21,324 nt of DNA from a virus, in the IMG/VR virus record IMGVR_UViG_3300026199_000007, positions 1 through 21,324 of that record, one strand, 5' to 3'. Positions 6,564 to 13,662 of the stretch are shown in pieces. A program made the translations under genes and the position numbers. The notes under the pieces were generated by a model. The model saw only the letters and a program-made list of their open reading frames with translations, was not told where the DNA came from and made no database searches. The number at the start of each line of letters is the position of its first letter. The stretch's first letter is position 1.

Positions 6564-9020
6564 TTATCGTCCAACAACTTCACTAAACGAGACGCCAGTC
6601 TTCGTTGCGGTGAAAGTAACCGTAATGTAGTTGATAGAACGAGTTGGTTTGACGAATAGTTCGGCAACAAATTCGTTACGATCAATTACGTCAGGTGTGT
6701 TATTTGTATCATCACATACCACGAGGAAATCAGTTACGCCACGACGAGCCTGTACTTCAGATAAGTAAGAGTTTACTGCACTGGAGAAAGAGCTTCTAGT
6801 TGTCGCATCGTTTTGTTCAAATAGTACTGTCTTCGCAAGATTACCAACTCGCTCCTCAAGGTTGAGGAAGAGACGACGAACGTTAATTCTGTCGAAAGCA
6901 GATGGCGAAGCTAGTGCAGTCTTATCACCGAATAGTGTAACACCACTACCAGGGAAGACTACAACTGGGTTAATTCTTGATTGATAGAGTTCATCTCTAT
7001 CTGCTTTGCTTGGGTTGTAAGCAAGTTTAATTGCATTACGTAGCGAACCACGATTTACACCTGCAGGTGAATACCAATCATCAAGTTGCGTGGAAGTCGA
7101 AACACATAAACCAGCAATGTCTCCATTACATGGAATGTAACGATACTTGTCATTAAAGCGATCATAGTAATACTTATAACCACTATCAAAGACAGCGTAT
7201 GAAGTAGAAGTTAGACCTTCAAAGAATTCAAGTGTGTTCTCTTTCTGTTTAATATTAGTAAGAGCACCTGAGGTTCCAACTTGGTTTCCTTTATGAGGAG
7301 AAACAAATGCTACACAATCCTTACGACCAGAAGCAATTCCAATAACCTTAGCTGCCTTTGCTTTAGTATCAGTTTGTGTAGAAAGTGATCCACCCATTAG
7401 GATGAAATCAACGTCTACTGTTTCTGTATCAGCAAACTCATCAAAAGCATCTGAAATTTCAGCAGTTGAGTATGCATAATCATCAGTACCACCAGATAGA
7501 GTAGTTTCTACTTTACCAGAAATCTGTAATAGATCATTAGCACTCAAAGCACCAGAAGACTGATCCCAAGATTCTCCAACACCAGCAGTAGAAGGATTGG
7601 ATACTCCAGCAATAACAGTACCGTTATAGAATAAATCGGATTGATTATTAATTACATCACGATAGAAAACAGCAGCACCTTCTGTACTCTTGCCATCTGA
7701 TAGTTTAGATGCATACAGAATTCTTTCTAAAACTGTGTTAGCAGAACCACTATAAGCACCTGTTGTATCAATAACAGCAAAATGAATTTCATCATAACTG
7801 ATATTAAGACCAGATGCAAATGCAGAAGTACCAGGACGAGGACCAATAGAACCAAGTGTTAAACCTGTATTGCCAATTGTCTCGTTAGTGTACCAGTCAT
7901 TAACAGCAGTCAGAACGATAGCAGTATCAACTACACTATCAACTGTGAATACTGCATCACCTGTCGTTAATGTAATAACATCTCCAACACTATGACCAGT
8001 ACCAGCAGTTGTTAATGTGATAGTAGCAGCTGGACCTTCGATTGCAGTGATTTCAAATGTGGAGTTAGCATTACCACCATCAATTGTAATCGAATCTCCA
8101 ACTAGATATTGTCCATTACCTGCATTAGAAATTACTGCAGTTTGTACAGCGCCTGCGGTTACAGTGGTGGTAACCTCTAATCCAGTACCAGTTCCACCCG
8201 TTGTAGGCATCACACCACCGGCATTGTTATAACCAGTACCTGGTTGCAAAGAACCAATCGCTGTTGGATCTCCATTTGTTACACCAACCGTAACAGTTGT
8301 GTTGATGCCACCACCATTCGATGTAGTGGTCACCACATCACCATCAGTATATCCAACACCAGGAGCAGTAACAGTAAATGTCGCAGCAGCACCTGTATCA
8401 GGAGTATCTAAAGTATCAGAAGTAGTTAGTCGTGTGAAACCACCATTAGCATTCTTATTAAGAATAACTGCAGCACCTTCAACGACACCTGTAACAGCGT
8501 TTGTCTTAACTGTATGAACAACAGCTTGTTGTCCACCAGTAAATGTTAATGTACTTCCAGCAGCAATAGCAGCAGGAGGATTGCTGAATGTGACGTTTTG
8601 ATCGGCACCACGATCAACCACAACAACCATAAGTCCATTACCCCATGAACCGGCAGTCCTAGCAACATATTGATTGTTGTTTCCACTACCTTCATTCCAG
8701 TCATCATAACTCTTGACTAGAACGTTTGCTGCTGCTGTACCATTTGCGTTAGTAACTCCAGTGTTAGCGCGAGTAATTGCTAACTTGCCGCCGTAATTTA
8801 AAAATTCTGAAGCAACGAACCAATCTTCTGCGTTGCCTTCTGCGGGAGCACCAAAAACTGAAATCAGTTCTTTCTGTGATGCAACGCTAACAACTGTTCC
8901 AATCGGACCCTTTTGGAAAGTAGACGCATGAGCAGCAGTAATTTGTGATGCGCCAACAATTACAGCATTAGATAGATCACGTTCCTTAAGAACAATTCCA
9001 GGCGAGACTTGACTTGCCAT
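6564..9020 (-). CDS. 18: Tail sheath protein gp18 with an inserted beta-repeat region
   Basis: The contractile sheath subunit is 818 residues here, against 659 in T4. The N-terminus (SPGIVLKERDLSN) and the block FGAPAEGNAEDWFVASEFLN, then YGGKLAITRA, are typical. The C-terminal domain has the conserved NVRRLFLNLEERVGNLAKTV block followed by FEQND, ATTRSSF and a final RSINYITVTFTATKTGVSF strand. Between about residues 140 and 390 the protein is enlarged, and residues 212-365 contain about four repeats of roughly 38 residues. These carry motifs such as GVGYTDGDVVT, GNGQYLVGDSITIDGGN and GTGHSVGDVIT. In T4 the middle of gp18 faces outward, so this insertion would probably lie on the tail surface; that is inference. 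A GAGGAG ribosome site precedes the ATG by about 7 bases, and an AATAAATA late box lies 40 bases upstream. Confidence 0.96.
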   Translation of the reverse strand: MASQVSPGIVLKERDLSNAVIVGASQITAAHASTFQKGPIGTVVSVASQKELISVFGAPAEGNAEDWFVASEFLNYGGKLAITRANTGVTNANGTAAANVLVKSYDDWNEGSGNNNQYVARTAGSWGNGLMVVVVDRGADQNVTFSNPPAAIAAGSTLTFTGGQQAVVHTVKTNAVTGVVEGAAVILNKNANGGFTRLTTSDTLDTPDTGAAATFTVTAPGVGYTDGDVVTTTSNGGGINTTVTVGVTNGDPTAIGSLQPGTGYNNAGGVMPTTGGTGTGLEVTTTVTAGAVQTAVISNAGNGQYLVGDSITIDGGNANSTFEITAIEGPAATITLTTAGTGHSVGDVITLTTGDAVFTVDSVVDTAIVLTAVNDWYTNETIGNTGLTLGSIGPRPGTSAFASGLNISYDEIHFAVIDTTGAYSGSANTVLERILYASKLSDGKSTEGAAVFYRDVINNQSDLFYNGTVIAGVSNPSTAGVGESWDQSSGALSANDLLQISGKVETTLSGGTDDYAYSTAEISDAFDEFADTETVDVDFILMGGSLSTQTDTKAKAAKVIGIASGRKDCVAFVSPHKGNQVGTSGALTNIKQKENTLEFFEGLTSTSYAVFDSGYKYYYDRFNDKYRYIPCNGDIAGLCVSTSTQLDDWYSPAGVNRGSLRNAIKLAYNPSKADRDELYQSRINPVVVFPGSGVTLFGDKTALASPSAFDRINVRRLFLNLEERVGNLAKTVLFEQNDATTRSSFSSAVNSYLSEVQARRGVTDFLVVCDDTNNTPDVIDRNEFVAELFVKPTRSINYITVTFTATKTGVSFSEVVGR
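7926..8387 (-). repeat. Beta-repeat module inserted in gp18 (about four copies)
   Basis: This stretch codes for gp18 residues 212-365. The copies start near residues 212, 251, 291 and 330, each built as a strand, a G-x-G-Y/H-x-x-G-D turn, a second strand with Gly/Thr/Asn, then a T-V-T or F-E-I strand. The second copy has a modified turn (GTGYNNAGG). The same turn motif occurs in gp13 and in the 1714-residue protein of this window. The repeat is at protein level; the DNA copies have diverged. Confidence 0.75.
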
Positions 9021-9059
9021 GTTTTAACTCCTCGTGTAGTGCCAATATTAATCTAAAAT

Positions 9060-9067
9060 TATTTATT
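9060..9067 (-). promoter_or_regulatory. Late promoter box AATAAATA before gp18
   Basis: The minus-strand AATAAATA fits the NATAAATA late consensus. It lies in the 65-base gap between gp17 and gp18, 40 bases before the gp18 ATG, which has a good GAGGAG site. It probably drives high late expression of sheath and tube. Confidence 0.65.
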
Positions 9068-9085
9068 CTTTTGTTGACTTCCACG

Positions 9086-10735
9086 CTAAAATGGTAACAT
9101 GTAAGAAACATCTTCTTGTGTCTCTCCATACTCCCAAACAGAATCACCATCAACAAAACCTTCATCACCTTCTAGACCTGTTGTTATGAATCCAAATGGT
9201 GCCATATCCTGTTCAATTTGATTCTTCTGCTCATCATATATTCTCTGACGAACATCATTATCAGTCATTTCTTTGAAATATTCTTGCTGTACCAACCAAG
9301 CAAAGATAACCATACACATCACAAGGTCATCATGATATCCTTCATCTGCTTCAAAGGATTGTTTTTTCTGAATGAATGTAGTTAATTCAGCAATAATTTC
9401 ATAATCATTAAAGGTTAATTTATCATCTTCTATAATTTGTTTTAAATTAGCACACCCTTGTTTCTTCACAGTGATACTCATCTTAACACCAAGTTGTGTT
9501 TTGGTTCCAGAGAATCCTTGTCCTATAATTTGACCAGCCCTACCACGCATGGCAGACATCAAGACATTAGGATATTCAAGATCATAATTTAATATAGATG
9601 CTACAGAATCTCCTACATCATTAACTTCACATAACACCCATGCATTATTATATGCCCTTGCTACATCATTAATAACATTGGGAAAAAGCATAGGTTTGAT
9701 TTCATTATTCCTATACTTTCCTACAATTTTATATGGTACAGTTGTAATATCAAATACAATAAAAGCAGAATAGTCTCCACCTATACCTCTTGCCACATCA
9801 ACAGTCATGAGATATTCATGTTTGTCTTCTGGTCTTACATATATGTCTAAACCTTTATTTTTGCTAATAGGTTCTTCAAATGCTAATGCTCTTAATTTTG
9901 CAGCAGAAATTAAAGTATCAACAGATCCTAAAAATTCACATTCAAATTCTTGAGTGAACTGTCGTTCTGATGTATTGGCAATAGTCAGTGCTTTCCAATT
10001 AGCATCTCTGCCAGGTACTTCAGACCAATGTACTTCAGACCAGGCATATCCATTCCTACCATTAACAGCATCAGTCCACAACTTATAGAAGTGGTTCATA
10101 CCATAAGGAGTAGATATGATTATTACTTTTGTTTTTGTACCAGAAGTAATAGTAGGATAAACACTGGCAAAGAAGGACTCTGCAATATGGTTCGGAACGA
10201 AAGCGAACTCATCGAGGAAGATGATATTGAACGACATGCCTCTGACAGCAGACGCAGATGTAGAAGCTGCCAATATCTTACTGCCATTTTCTAACTCCAT
10301 CGAACCTTTGTTCCATGATATAACACCTTGCTGAATCCATTTAGGTAAGTTCTCGTATGCAGTTTGAAGACGACCTAGTAGATCCCTAGCGGTGGATGCC
10401 TTGTTAGCAAGAATACCAATGTTTACATTATCATTAAAGATAGCATAATGCAACAAATATGAAACCACTGTTGTGGACTTGCCAGTTTGACGAGGAAGTT
10501 TAGCAATATTGAATCTACTGTCATGAAATTTTTGAATTAATTCTTCCTGAAAATCCCATAACTTAAATGGCACAAGACCATGATCCAAAGAAACAATCTG
10601 AATATAATTTTTAATAAAATATAATGGATCGTTCTTACATTTAATAAATTCCTCTACCTGTTTTTTTGTAAATTGTTGTGCAACATTTGCTTTCTTCAGA
10701 AGCGGGTTGCCAAGATATACCTGATCAGATGCCAC
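9086..10735 (-). CDS. 17: Terminase large subunit gp17 (packaging ATPase and nuclease)
   Basis: This 549-residue motor protein (T4 gp17: 610) docks on the portal, pumps DNA into the prohead and cuts the concatemer. The Walker A motif PRQTGKST is at residues 81-88, Walker B with the catalytic Glu is IIFLDE at 171-176, and the coupling motif ISTPYG is near 208-212. The RNase H-like nuclease domain shows Asp313 in TVDVARG, Glu370 in CEVNDVGDS and a late acidic pair in YHDDLVM, matching the T4 nuclease triad arrangement. The start is a GTG with a perfect GAGGAG site 5 bases upstream. No ATG gives an equally good start. The gene is uninterrupted, with no intein or intron. Two small genes separate it from gp16, unlike T4, where 16 and 17 are adjacent. 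Confidence 0.97.
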   Translation of the reverse strand: MASDQVYLGNPLLKKANVAQQFTKKQVEEFIKCKNDPLYFIKNYIQIVSLDHGLVPFKLWDFQEELIQKFHDSRFNIAKLPRQTGKSTTVVSYLLHYAIFNDNVNIGILANKASTARDLLGRLQTAYENLPKWIQQGVISWNKGSMELENGSKILAASTSASAVRGMSFNIIFLDEFAFVPNHIAESFFASVYPTITSGTKTKVIIISTPYGMNHFYKLWTDAVNGRNGYAWSEVHWSEVPGRDANWKALTIANTSERQFTQEFECEFLGSVDTLISAAKLRALAFEEPISKNKGLDIYVRPEDKHEYLMTVDVARGIGGDYSAFIVFDITTVPYKIVGKYRNNEIKPMLFPNVINDVARAYNNAWVLCEVNDVGDSVASILNYDLEYPNVLMSAMRGRAGQIIGQGFSGTKTQLGVKMSITVKKQGCANLKQIIEDDKLTFNDYEIIAELTTFIQKKQSFEADEGYHDDLVMCMVIFAWLVQQEYFKEMTDNDVRQRIYDEQKNQIEQDMAPFGFITTGLEGDEGFVDGDSVWEYGETQEDVSYMLPF

Positions 10736-10740
10736 TAATT

Positions 10741-10746
10741 CTCCTC
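10741..10746 (-). promoter_or_regulatory. Ribosome binding site GAGGAG fixing the gp17 GTG start
   Basis: The minus strand reads GAGGAG, five bases AATTA, then GTG at 10735-10733. The site overlaps the TGA stop of the upstream 80-residue gene, so a ribosome ending that gene sits on the gp17 start signal. This supports GTG initiation and coupling. Confidence 0.8.
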
Positions 10747-10987
10747 ATGATATATGTGTAAAATTATAATCAGTAATCATCGCAAATAGTTTAATTTTCA
10801 ATTCTTGAAGATATCTCAGTTCTTCGATAGATCTTTGAGGAGAACCCGGCCAAATTTCCAAGTATCCACACACAACATTATATAGCATCCTAGTTTCTAT
10901 AATACCCATCTTTGTAACACAATGCCATTCCTTATCAATTTTTTCAGGATCCCATTCTGGTTCATCGTGTCTGTCACTAGTAGTCAT
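10745..10987 (-). CDS. Small conserved-looking hypothetical protein between the terminase genes
   Basis: This 80-residue protein matches no family I can name. It opens with a polar acidic stretch (DRHDEPEWDPEKIDKEWHC), followed by predicted helices (IIETRMLYNVVCGYLEIW and SIEELRYLQELKIKLFAMI) and ends DYNFTHIS. It is soluble, with two cysteines (at VVCGY and EWHCV), and has no membrane segment. Its ATG overlaps the stop of the 124-residue gene (ATGA), and its own stop lies in the gp17 ribosome site. It is therefore translated as part of a tightly coupled gp16-to-gp17 block. The position suggests a packaging or assembly accessory, but that rests on context only. Confidence 0.8.
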   Translation of the reverse strand: MTTSDRHDEPEWDPEKIDKEWHCVTKMGIIETRMLYNVVCGYLEIWPGSPQRSIEELRYLQELKIKLFAMITDYNFTHIS

Positions 10988-11358
10988 TGATCTTTGAAAA
11001 TACTATTCCATATTCTCATACCATCATCACCTTTAACAAAAACACTTAACTCTTCTGGTTCAAAGTTATCATCCAGATCTGATAATGCACTCTCTAAAGT
11101 AACAGATGGAGGAATTCTATTTTGTTCGTTTTCCCAGTCCATCAACATTTGTACCCAATCAGTAGGTCTGTTCCATTGTTGAGCTTCTGCCTTTGGTGCG
11201 AATGCCGTAGTACCTACAATACCACCAGCACCAATACCAATGGCACTTACAATAGCAACTACTCTTTCATTAGCACGTACTCGTGCAGTGAGTTCTTTTT
11301 GTTTTTCAATTAATGCTTCCACCTTTGTTTGAAGGACTGCTATCGAAATTTTTGTCAT
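10984..11358 (-). CDS. Hypothetical membrane-associated protein between gp16 and gp17
   Basis: This 124-residue protein is of unknown function. Residues about 5-30 form a heptad-like amphipathic helix (VLQTKVEALIEKQKELTARV). Residues 33-54 form one hydrophobic Ala/Gly/Ile-rich segment (VVAIVSAIGIGAGGIVGTTA) long enough to cross a membrane. AFAPKAEA-QQ follows, which resembles a signal-peptidase AxA cleavage site. The rest (60-124) is soluble, acidic and Trp-containing (NRPTDWVQMLMDWENEQNR). The gene overlaps its neighbours by ATGA at both ends, so it is produced with the terminase subunits. The topology could suit a membrane-anchored accessory or an exported protein. It differs from typical holins, which have more membrane segments or lack the long soluble tail. 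Confidence 0.8.
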   Translation of the reverse strand: MTKISIAVLQTKVEALIEKQKELTARVRANERVVAIVSAIGIGAGGIVGTTAFAPKAEAQQWNRPTDWVQMLMDWENEQNRIPPSVTLESALSDLDDNFEPEELSVFVKGDDGMRIWNSIFKDQ

Positions 11359-11786
11359 TCATCTGCTCCCACTTTTTTCAACATTTTTTGTAAGTCTGCT
11401 GTACTACCAAGAAACATAGTGTTATTTACAGTAGTAGGAGTACTACCTTTGGTAGGTTCGTCAAGTCTCTTCATTTTTGATTGTAGATCAATAAGCTTAT
11501 CAGTCATATCAGCAACTTGTTTCATTGCATTAGTTGCAACTTCAAATGCTCTGGGATGTCCAGATTCTTGTGCTACTTCTAAAGCATCACGTACTGCTTC
11601 CTGTCCTTGATCTATAAGAGTATATAGTTGTCCTCTAGTATACTCATAATCATCTTTGCTATCATCATTAACATCACGTAATTGTTTTTTTCTAGGAGCA
11701 CATCCTCCCTCTGGAGTATTAGAAGCTTCGATATCTAAGACTTCCTCCATGTTCTTTACCATTTTTTTATCTAATTTTTCAGTCAT
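11355..11786 (-). CDS. 16: Terminase small subunit gp16
   Basis: This 143-residue protein (T4 gp16: 164) forms a ring that recognises phage DNA and stimulates the gp17 ATPase. The central region fits gp16: DDYEYTRGQLYTLIDQGQEA, then an ESGHPRAFEVATNAMKQVAD helix and a coiled coil DKLIDLQSKMKRL. T4 has DDYGVVRRN and SPRHMEVFATLMGQM at equivalent places. The NNTMFLGSTADLQKML block near the C-terminus also parallels NATVFMGSPTEL of T4. Start and stop overlap the adjoining genes by ATGA, giving a coupled 15-16-(two small genes)-17 block. Confidence 0.93.
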   Translation of the reverse strand: MTEKLDKKMVKNMEEVLDIEASNTPEGGCAPRKKQLRDVNDDSKDDYEYTRGQLYTLIDQGQEAVRDALEVAQESGHPRAFEVATNAMKQVADMTDKLIDLQSKMKRLDEPTKGSTPTTVNNTMFLGSTADLQKMLKKVGADE

Positions 11787-12784
11787 AACATTTCAATACC
11801 TTCATTAAAGCCAAAATCATCTGTAGAAATTACAAGATCATCATCAGCCGTGGTTAATTTATTAACAGTAGCACCAGTTGCATGTGTTGCTGCTGTTGTA
11901 CTATCCCAATGTCGCTTGACTTTAACAGATGTTGCATCAATGACACTGGTTATCTTCATTATCTCACTATCAATTACAATCCTATCATCAACCGCCAGGT
12001 TACTAGAATCAGATACTGTGATGGTAGTAATAACTTCTGTGTGATCTGCAGTTGTAGTTGTAGTTGCATCGGAATCATAATCTTTCAATGCCTTAGGTGT
12101 ATAAGACATCTTAGTACTACGTTCAGCAACACCCTTTAAATTTGGTGATTCATATACAATAGCTTTCTTGATAACATCCGCTTTGTTGAACGGTCCATAG
12201 ATGTAAGACTTAGCAGTAAACATCAAGGTCCATACTATGCTTCGTCTATCTAGAAAATTGTCATCCCAATCGTCAGCATAATTAATAGAATTCAAAATAA
12301 TAGATATATCTTTCTTTTCATTCATATCAGGAATCATATTCAACGTAATGTTAAAGTTAGGTTGAAAATAAGGTAGTATCTGTTCTAATATTTGTAGTCC
12401 TGTATCTTGAGACTTTGCTATAATACCCAATTCAAATTCCATATTATATGGTACGGGTACATATTGAACCCGAACTTCTTTTGAATCTTGAATGACAGTT
12501 CTGTATTTCTGTGTTGGTGCTATCTTCCTAGAAGAATCATAGTTAATACCAGACATTTCAAAATATAGTCTAGGTAATGTAATAGCAACCTTCTTATCAA
12601 CACTTGGGTTTTGTTCCAAACGTGTTAAGAATTTACTCTGTGGTCCATATGCAAGAGGTACTTTTTCTGCCTCTAATACATTACCAGCAGCATCAAATTT
12701 CCTGTGTTCAATATTATTGAACAATGTACCAAATCCAACAACAGTTTTACGTATTGCTTCGTTATAAAAATGTGGTCCTAACAT
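11783..12784 (-). CDS. 15: Tail completion and sheath stabiliser protein gp15
   Basis: In T4, gp15 forms a hexamer capping the tail tube and sheath and joins the tail to the neck. The N-terminus here (LGPHFYNEAIRKTVVGFGTL then FNNIEHRK) matches the gp15 opening (FYN..FRRY..LMGDLFSNIQ). The blocks VPLAYGPQSKFLTRLEQ and RLYFEMSGINYDSSRK are also typical. I choose ATG 12784 (333 residues): it overlaps the gp14 stop as TAATG and has AGGTGA 6 bases upstream. A TTG start two codons earlier would touch that site. T4 gp15 is 272 residues; the excess is mainly a C-terminal module at about 251-309 (ITVSDSSNLAVDDRIVIDSE, then IMKITSV). Confidence 0.94.
   Translation of the reverse strand: MLGPHFYNEAIRKTVVGFGTLFNNIEHRKFDAAGNVLEAEKVPLAYGPQSKFLTRLEQNPSVDKKVAITLPRLYFEMSGINYDSSRKIAPTQKYRTVIQDSKEVRVQYVPVPYNMEFELGIIAKSQDTGLQILEQILPYFQPNFNITLNMIPDMNEKKDISIILNSINYADDWDDNFLDRRSIVWTLMFTAKSYIYGPFNKADVIKKAIVYESPNLKGVAERSTKMSYTPKALKDYDSDATTTTTADHTEVITTITVSDSSNLAVDDRIVIDSEIMKITSVIDATSVKVKRHWDSTTAATHATGATVNKLTTADDDLVISTDDFGFNEGIEML
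11858..12034 (-). repeat. Beta module near the gp15 C-terminus, related to one in the 1714-residue protein
   Basis: gp15 residues about 251-309 (in the 333-residue form) run as strand TITVSDSSNL, DDRIVIDSEIMKITSV, a variable loop, VKVKRHWDSTTAATH, then TGATVNK. The 1714-residue protein has a comparable order at residues 1352-1410: MTLEDGTLFPNSGTLIMNNE, IINYT, a loop, ILSGLSRAATHT, then an AH/GS turn. The resemblance is by eye: Asp/Ser turn, xEI(I/M)xxT core, Arg strand, then His/Thr and Gly. Confidence 0.5.
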
Positions 12785-13662
12785 TACCAATCACCTGAAA
12801 CGTTTCCAAATTCACCGAAAGGATTAACTTCTGTAAAATCAAGTAGATTATCGCCTTCGGTCTCTATGTATTTATTGTCTGCGTATGCAGAAGTATTCAT
12901 TGTCAGATTATCTACTGTTGTGATACTTCTTACTGTACTAGATTCACCACCAGTTAAATCCTCACTAGCATTAAAATTACCAGTTCTATTAATAACAGTA
13001 AGTACATCAGAATTCAAATCCCAATAAGATACTTCAGCAGTAACCCCTGTAACAGATCCTGTCACAGTTTCCCCTTGTGTGTATTCTCCTGTTCCAGCAG
13101 TATCCATTTGAAGTGAAATGGATGGACTAAAGATTTCTTCAATAACATCAATATCTGGAATTCCAGTTTCGATATTATCTTCACCAACTTCATAGATCTC
13201 AGCAGTCATCTGATAGATATATCTATCACCTAATTGATAGAAAGGTGCTTCTCTTTCTACAAATTTAATTTCATACAAATCTTCTGTTAAAGGATAGTAG
13301 ATCAAATCTCCTTCATTAGGTCTACCATCAACTTCTGTTATGTCAGCAAAGTTATTAAATATCTGACTCCATCTATTTCTTGATACGACAAATTGTATCT
13401 CATCTGTCACACGCAATCCAAACTTACTAATAAATTCTGAAGGTGATCCAAATCCATCCACATTAATGAGGAACATCTCAATCATATACTGAGTTTTAAA
13501 TTCAGAATATTTAATATCATTTAAAGAAACATCTTTTATAATTGATCGAGGAAGATAGTATACATCAGTTCCAAACAACTTAATTTGCTCATCAACCAAA
13601 CTTTGGATTAATCGTTGTTCAGTTTTAACGCCACCATGTTGGGGAAAATATATACTCTTCAT
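12784..13662 (-). CDS. 14: Neck protein gp14
   Basis: In T4, gp14 forms the lower neck ring that closes the head and attaches the tail. This protein is 292 residues (T4: 256). Recognisable blocks are GTDVYYLPRS (about 31-40), the VDGFGSPSEFISKFGLRVTD block followed by EIQF (68-91), and PNEGDLIYYPLTEDLYEIKF followed by VEREAPFYQLG (115-145), closely parallel to T4 [21 protein letters not shown]. The end (DNLLDFTEVNPFGEFG) is also family-like. Between the core and that end, residues about 182-248 carry a Gly/Thr/Ser-rich module with YTQGETVTGSVTG and NASEDLTGGESST. The start overlaps the gp13 stop (ATGA); a TAGG lies directly before it, so coupling probably matters more than the ribosome site. 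Confidence 0.94.
   Translation of the reverse strand: MKSIYFPQHGGVKTEQRLIQSLVDEQIKLFGTDVYYLPRSIIKDVSLNDIKYSEFKTQYMIEMFLINVDGFGSPSEFISKFGLRVTDEIQFVVSRNRWSQIFNNFADITEVDGRPNEGDLIYYPLTEDLYEIKFVEREAPFYQLGDRYIYQMTAEIYEVGEDNIETGIPDIDVIEEIFSPSISLQMDTAGTGEYTQGETVTGSVTGVTAEVSYWDLNSDVLTVINRTGNFNASEDLTGGESSTVRSITTVDNLTMNTSAYADNKYIETEGDNLLDFTEVNPFGEFGNVSGDW
12869..12876 (-). promoter_or_regulatory. Possible internal late promoter AATAAATA inside gp14
   Basis: The minus-strand AATAAATA fits the late consensus and lies 85 bases before the gp15 ATG, but it is within gp14 codons (Asn-Lys-Tyr) in AT-rich DNA and may be chance. Confidence 0.25.
12919..13119 (-). repeat. Two-copy beta module inserted in gp14
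   Basis: gp14 residues 182-248 contain two degenerate copies of a roughly 33-residue pattern: G-E/F, Q/A-x-E-x-(V/L)-T-G, then S-x-V-T/R, then a strand. The visible cores are GEYTQGETVTGSVTGVTAEV and GNFNASEDLTGGESSTVRSI. They interrupt the gp14 core before its conserved C-terminal end. Confidence 0.55.

Noticed and set aside
6559-6567. Late promoter before gp19 (minus strand ATAAAAATA)
   Set aside because: It has an inserted A compared with ATAAATA and overlaps the gp18 stop codon; gp19 has a strong ribosome site and is probably read from the gp18 promoter.
7900-8520. Plus-strand open frames opposite the gp18 repeats, and similar ones opposite the 1714-residue gene (for example 18850-19107)
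   Set aside because: They are low-complexity Val/Pro/Ala-rich mirror readings of Gly/Thr-rich codons, have no ribosome sites and lie wholly within certain genes.
9086-10735. Intein or intron in the terminase gene
   Set aside because: All motifs from Walker A to the nuclease acids run in one frame with normal spacing and total length.
10984-11358. Holin or XhlA-type lysis protein
   Set aside because: There is one hydrophobic segment in the middle followed by a 65-residue soluble tail, unlike the C-terminal span of XhlA or the multi-span holins; evidence is too weak to name a function.
12785-12790. Earlier TTG start for gp15 (two extra residues)
   Set aside because: The AGGTGA ribosome site would touch the TTG with no spacing, whereas ATG 12784 is 6 bases away and forms a TAATG overlap with gp14.
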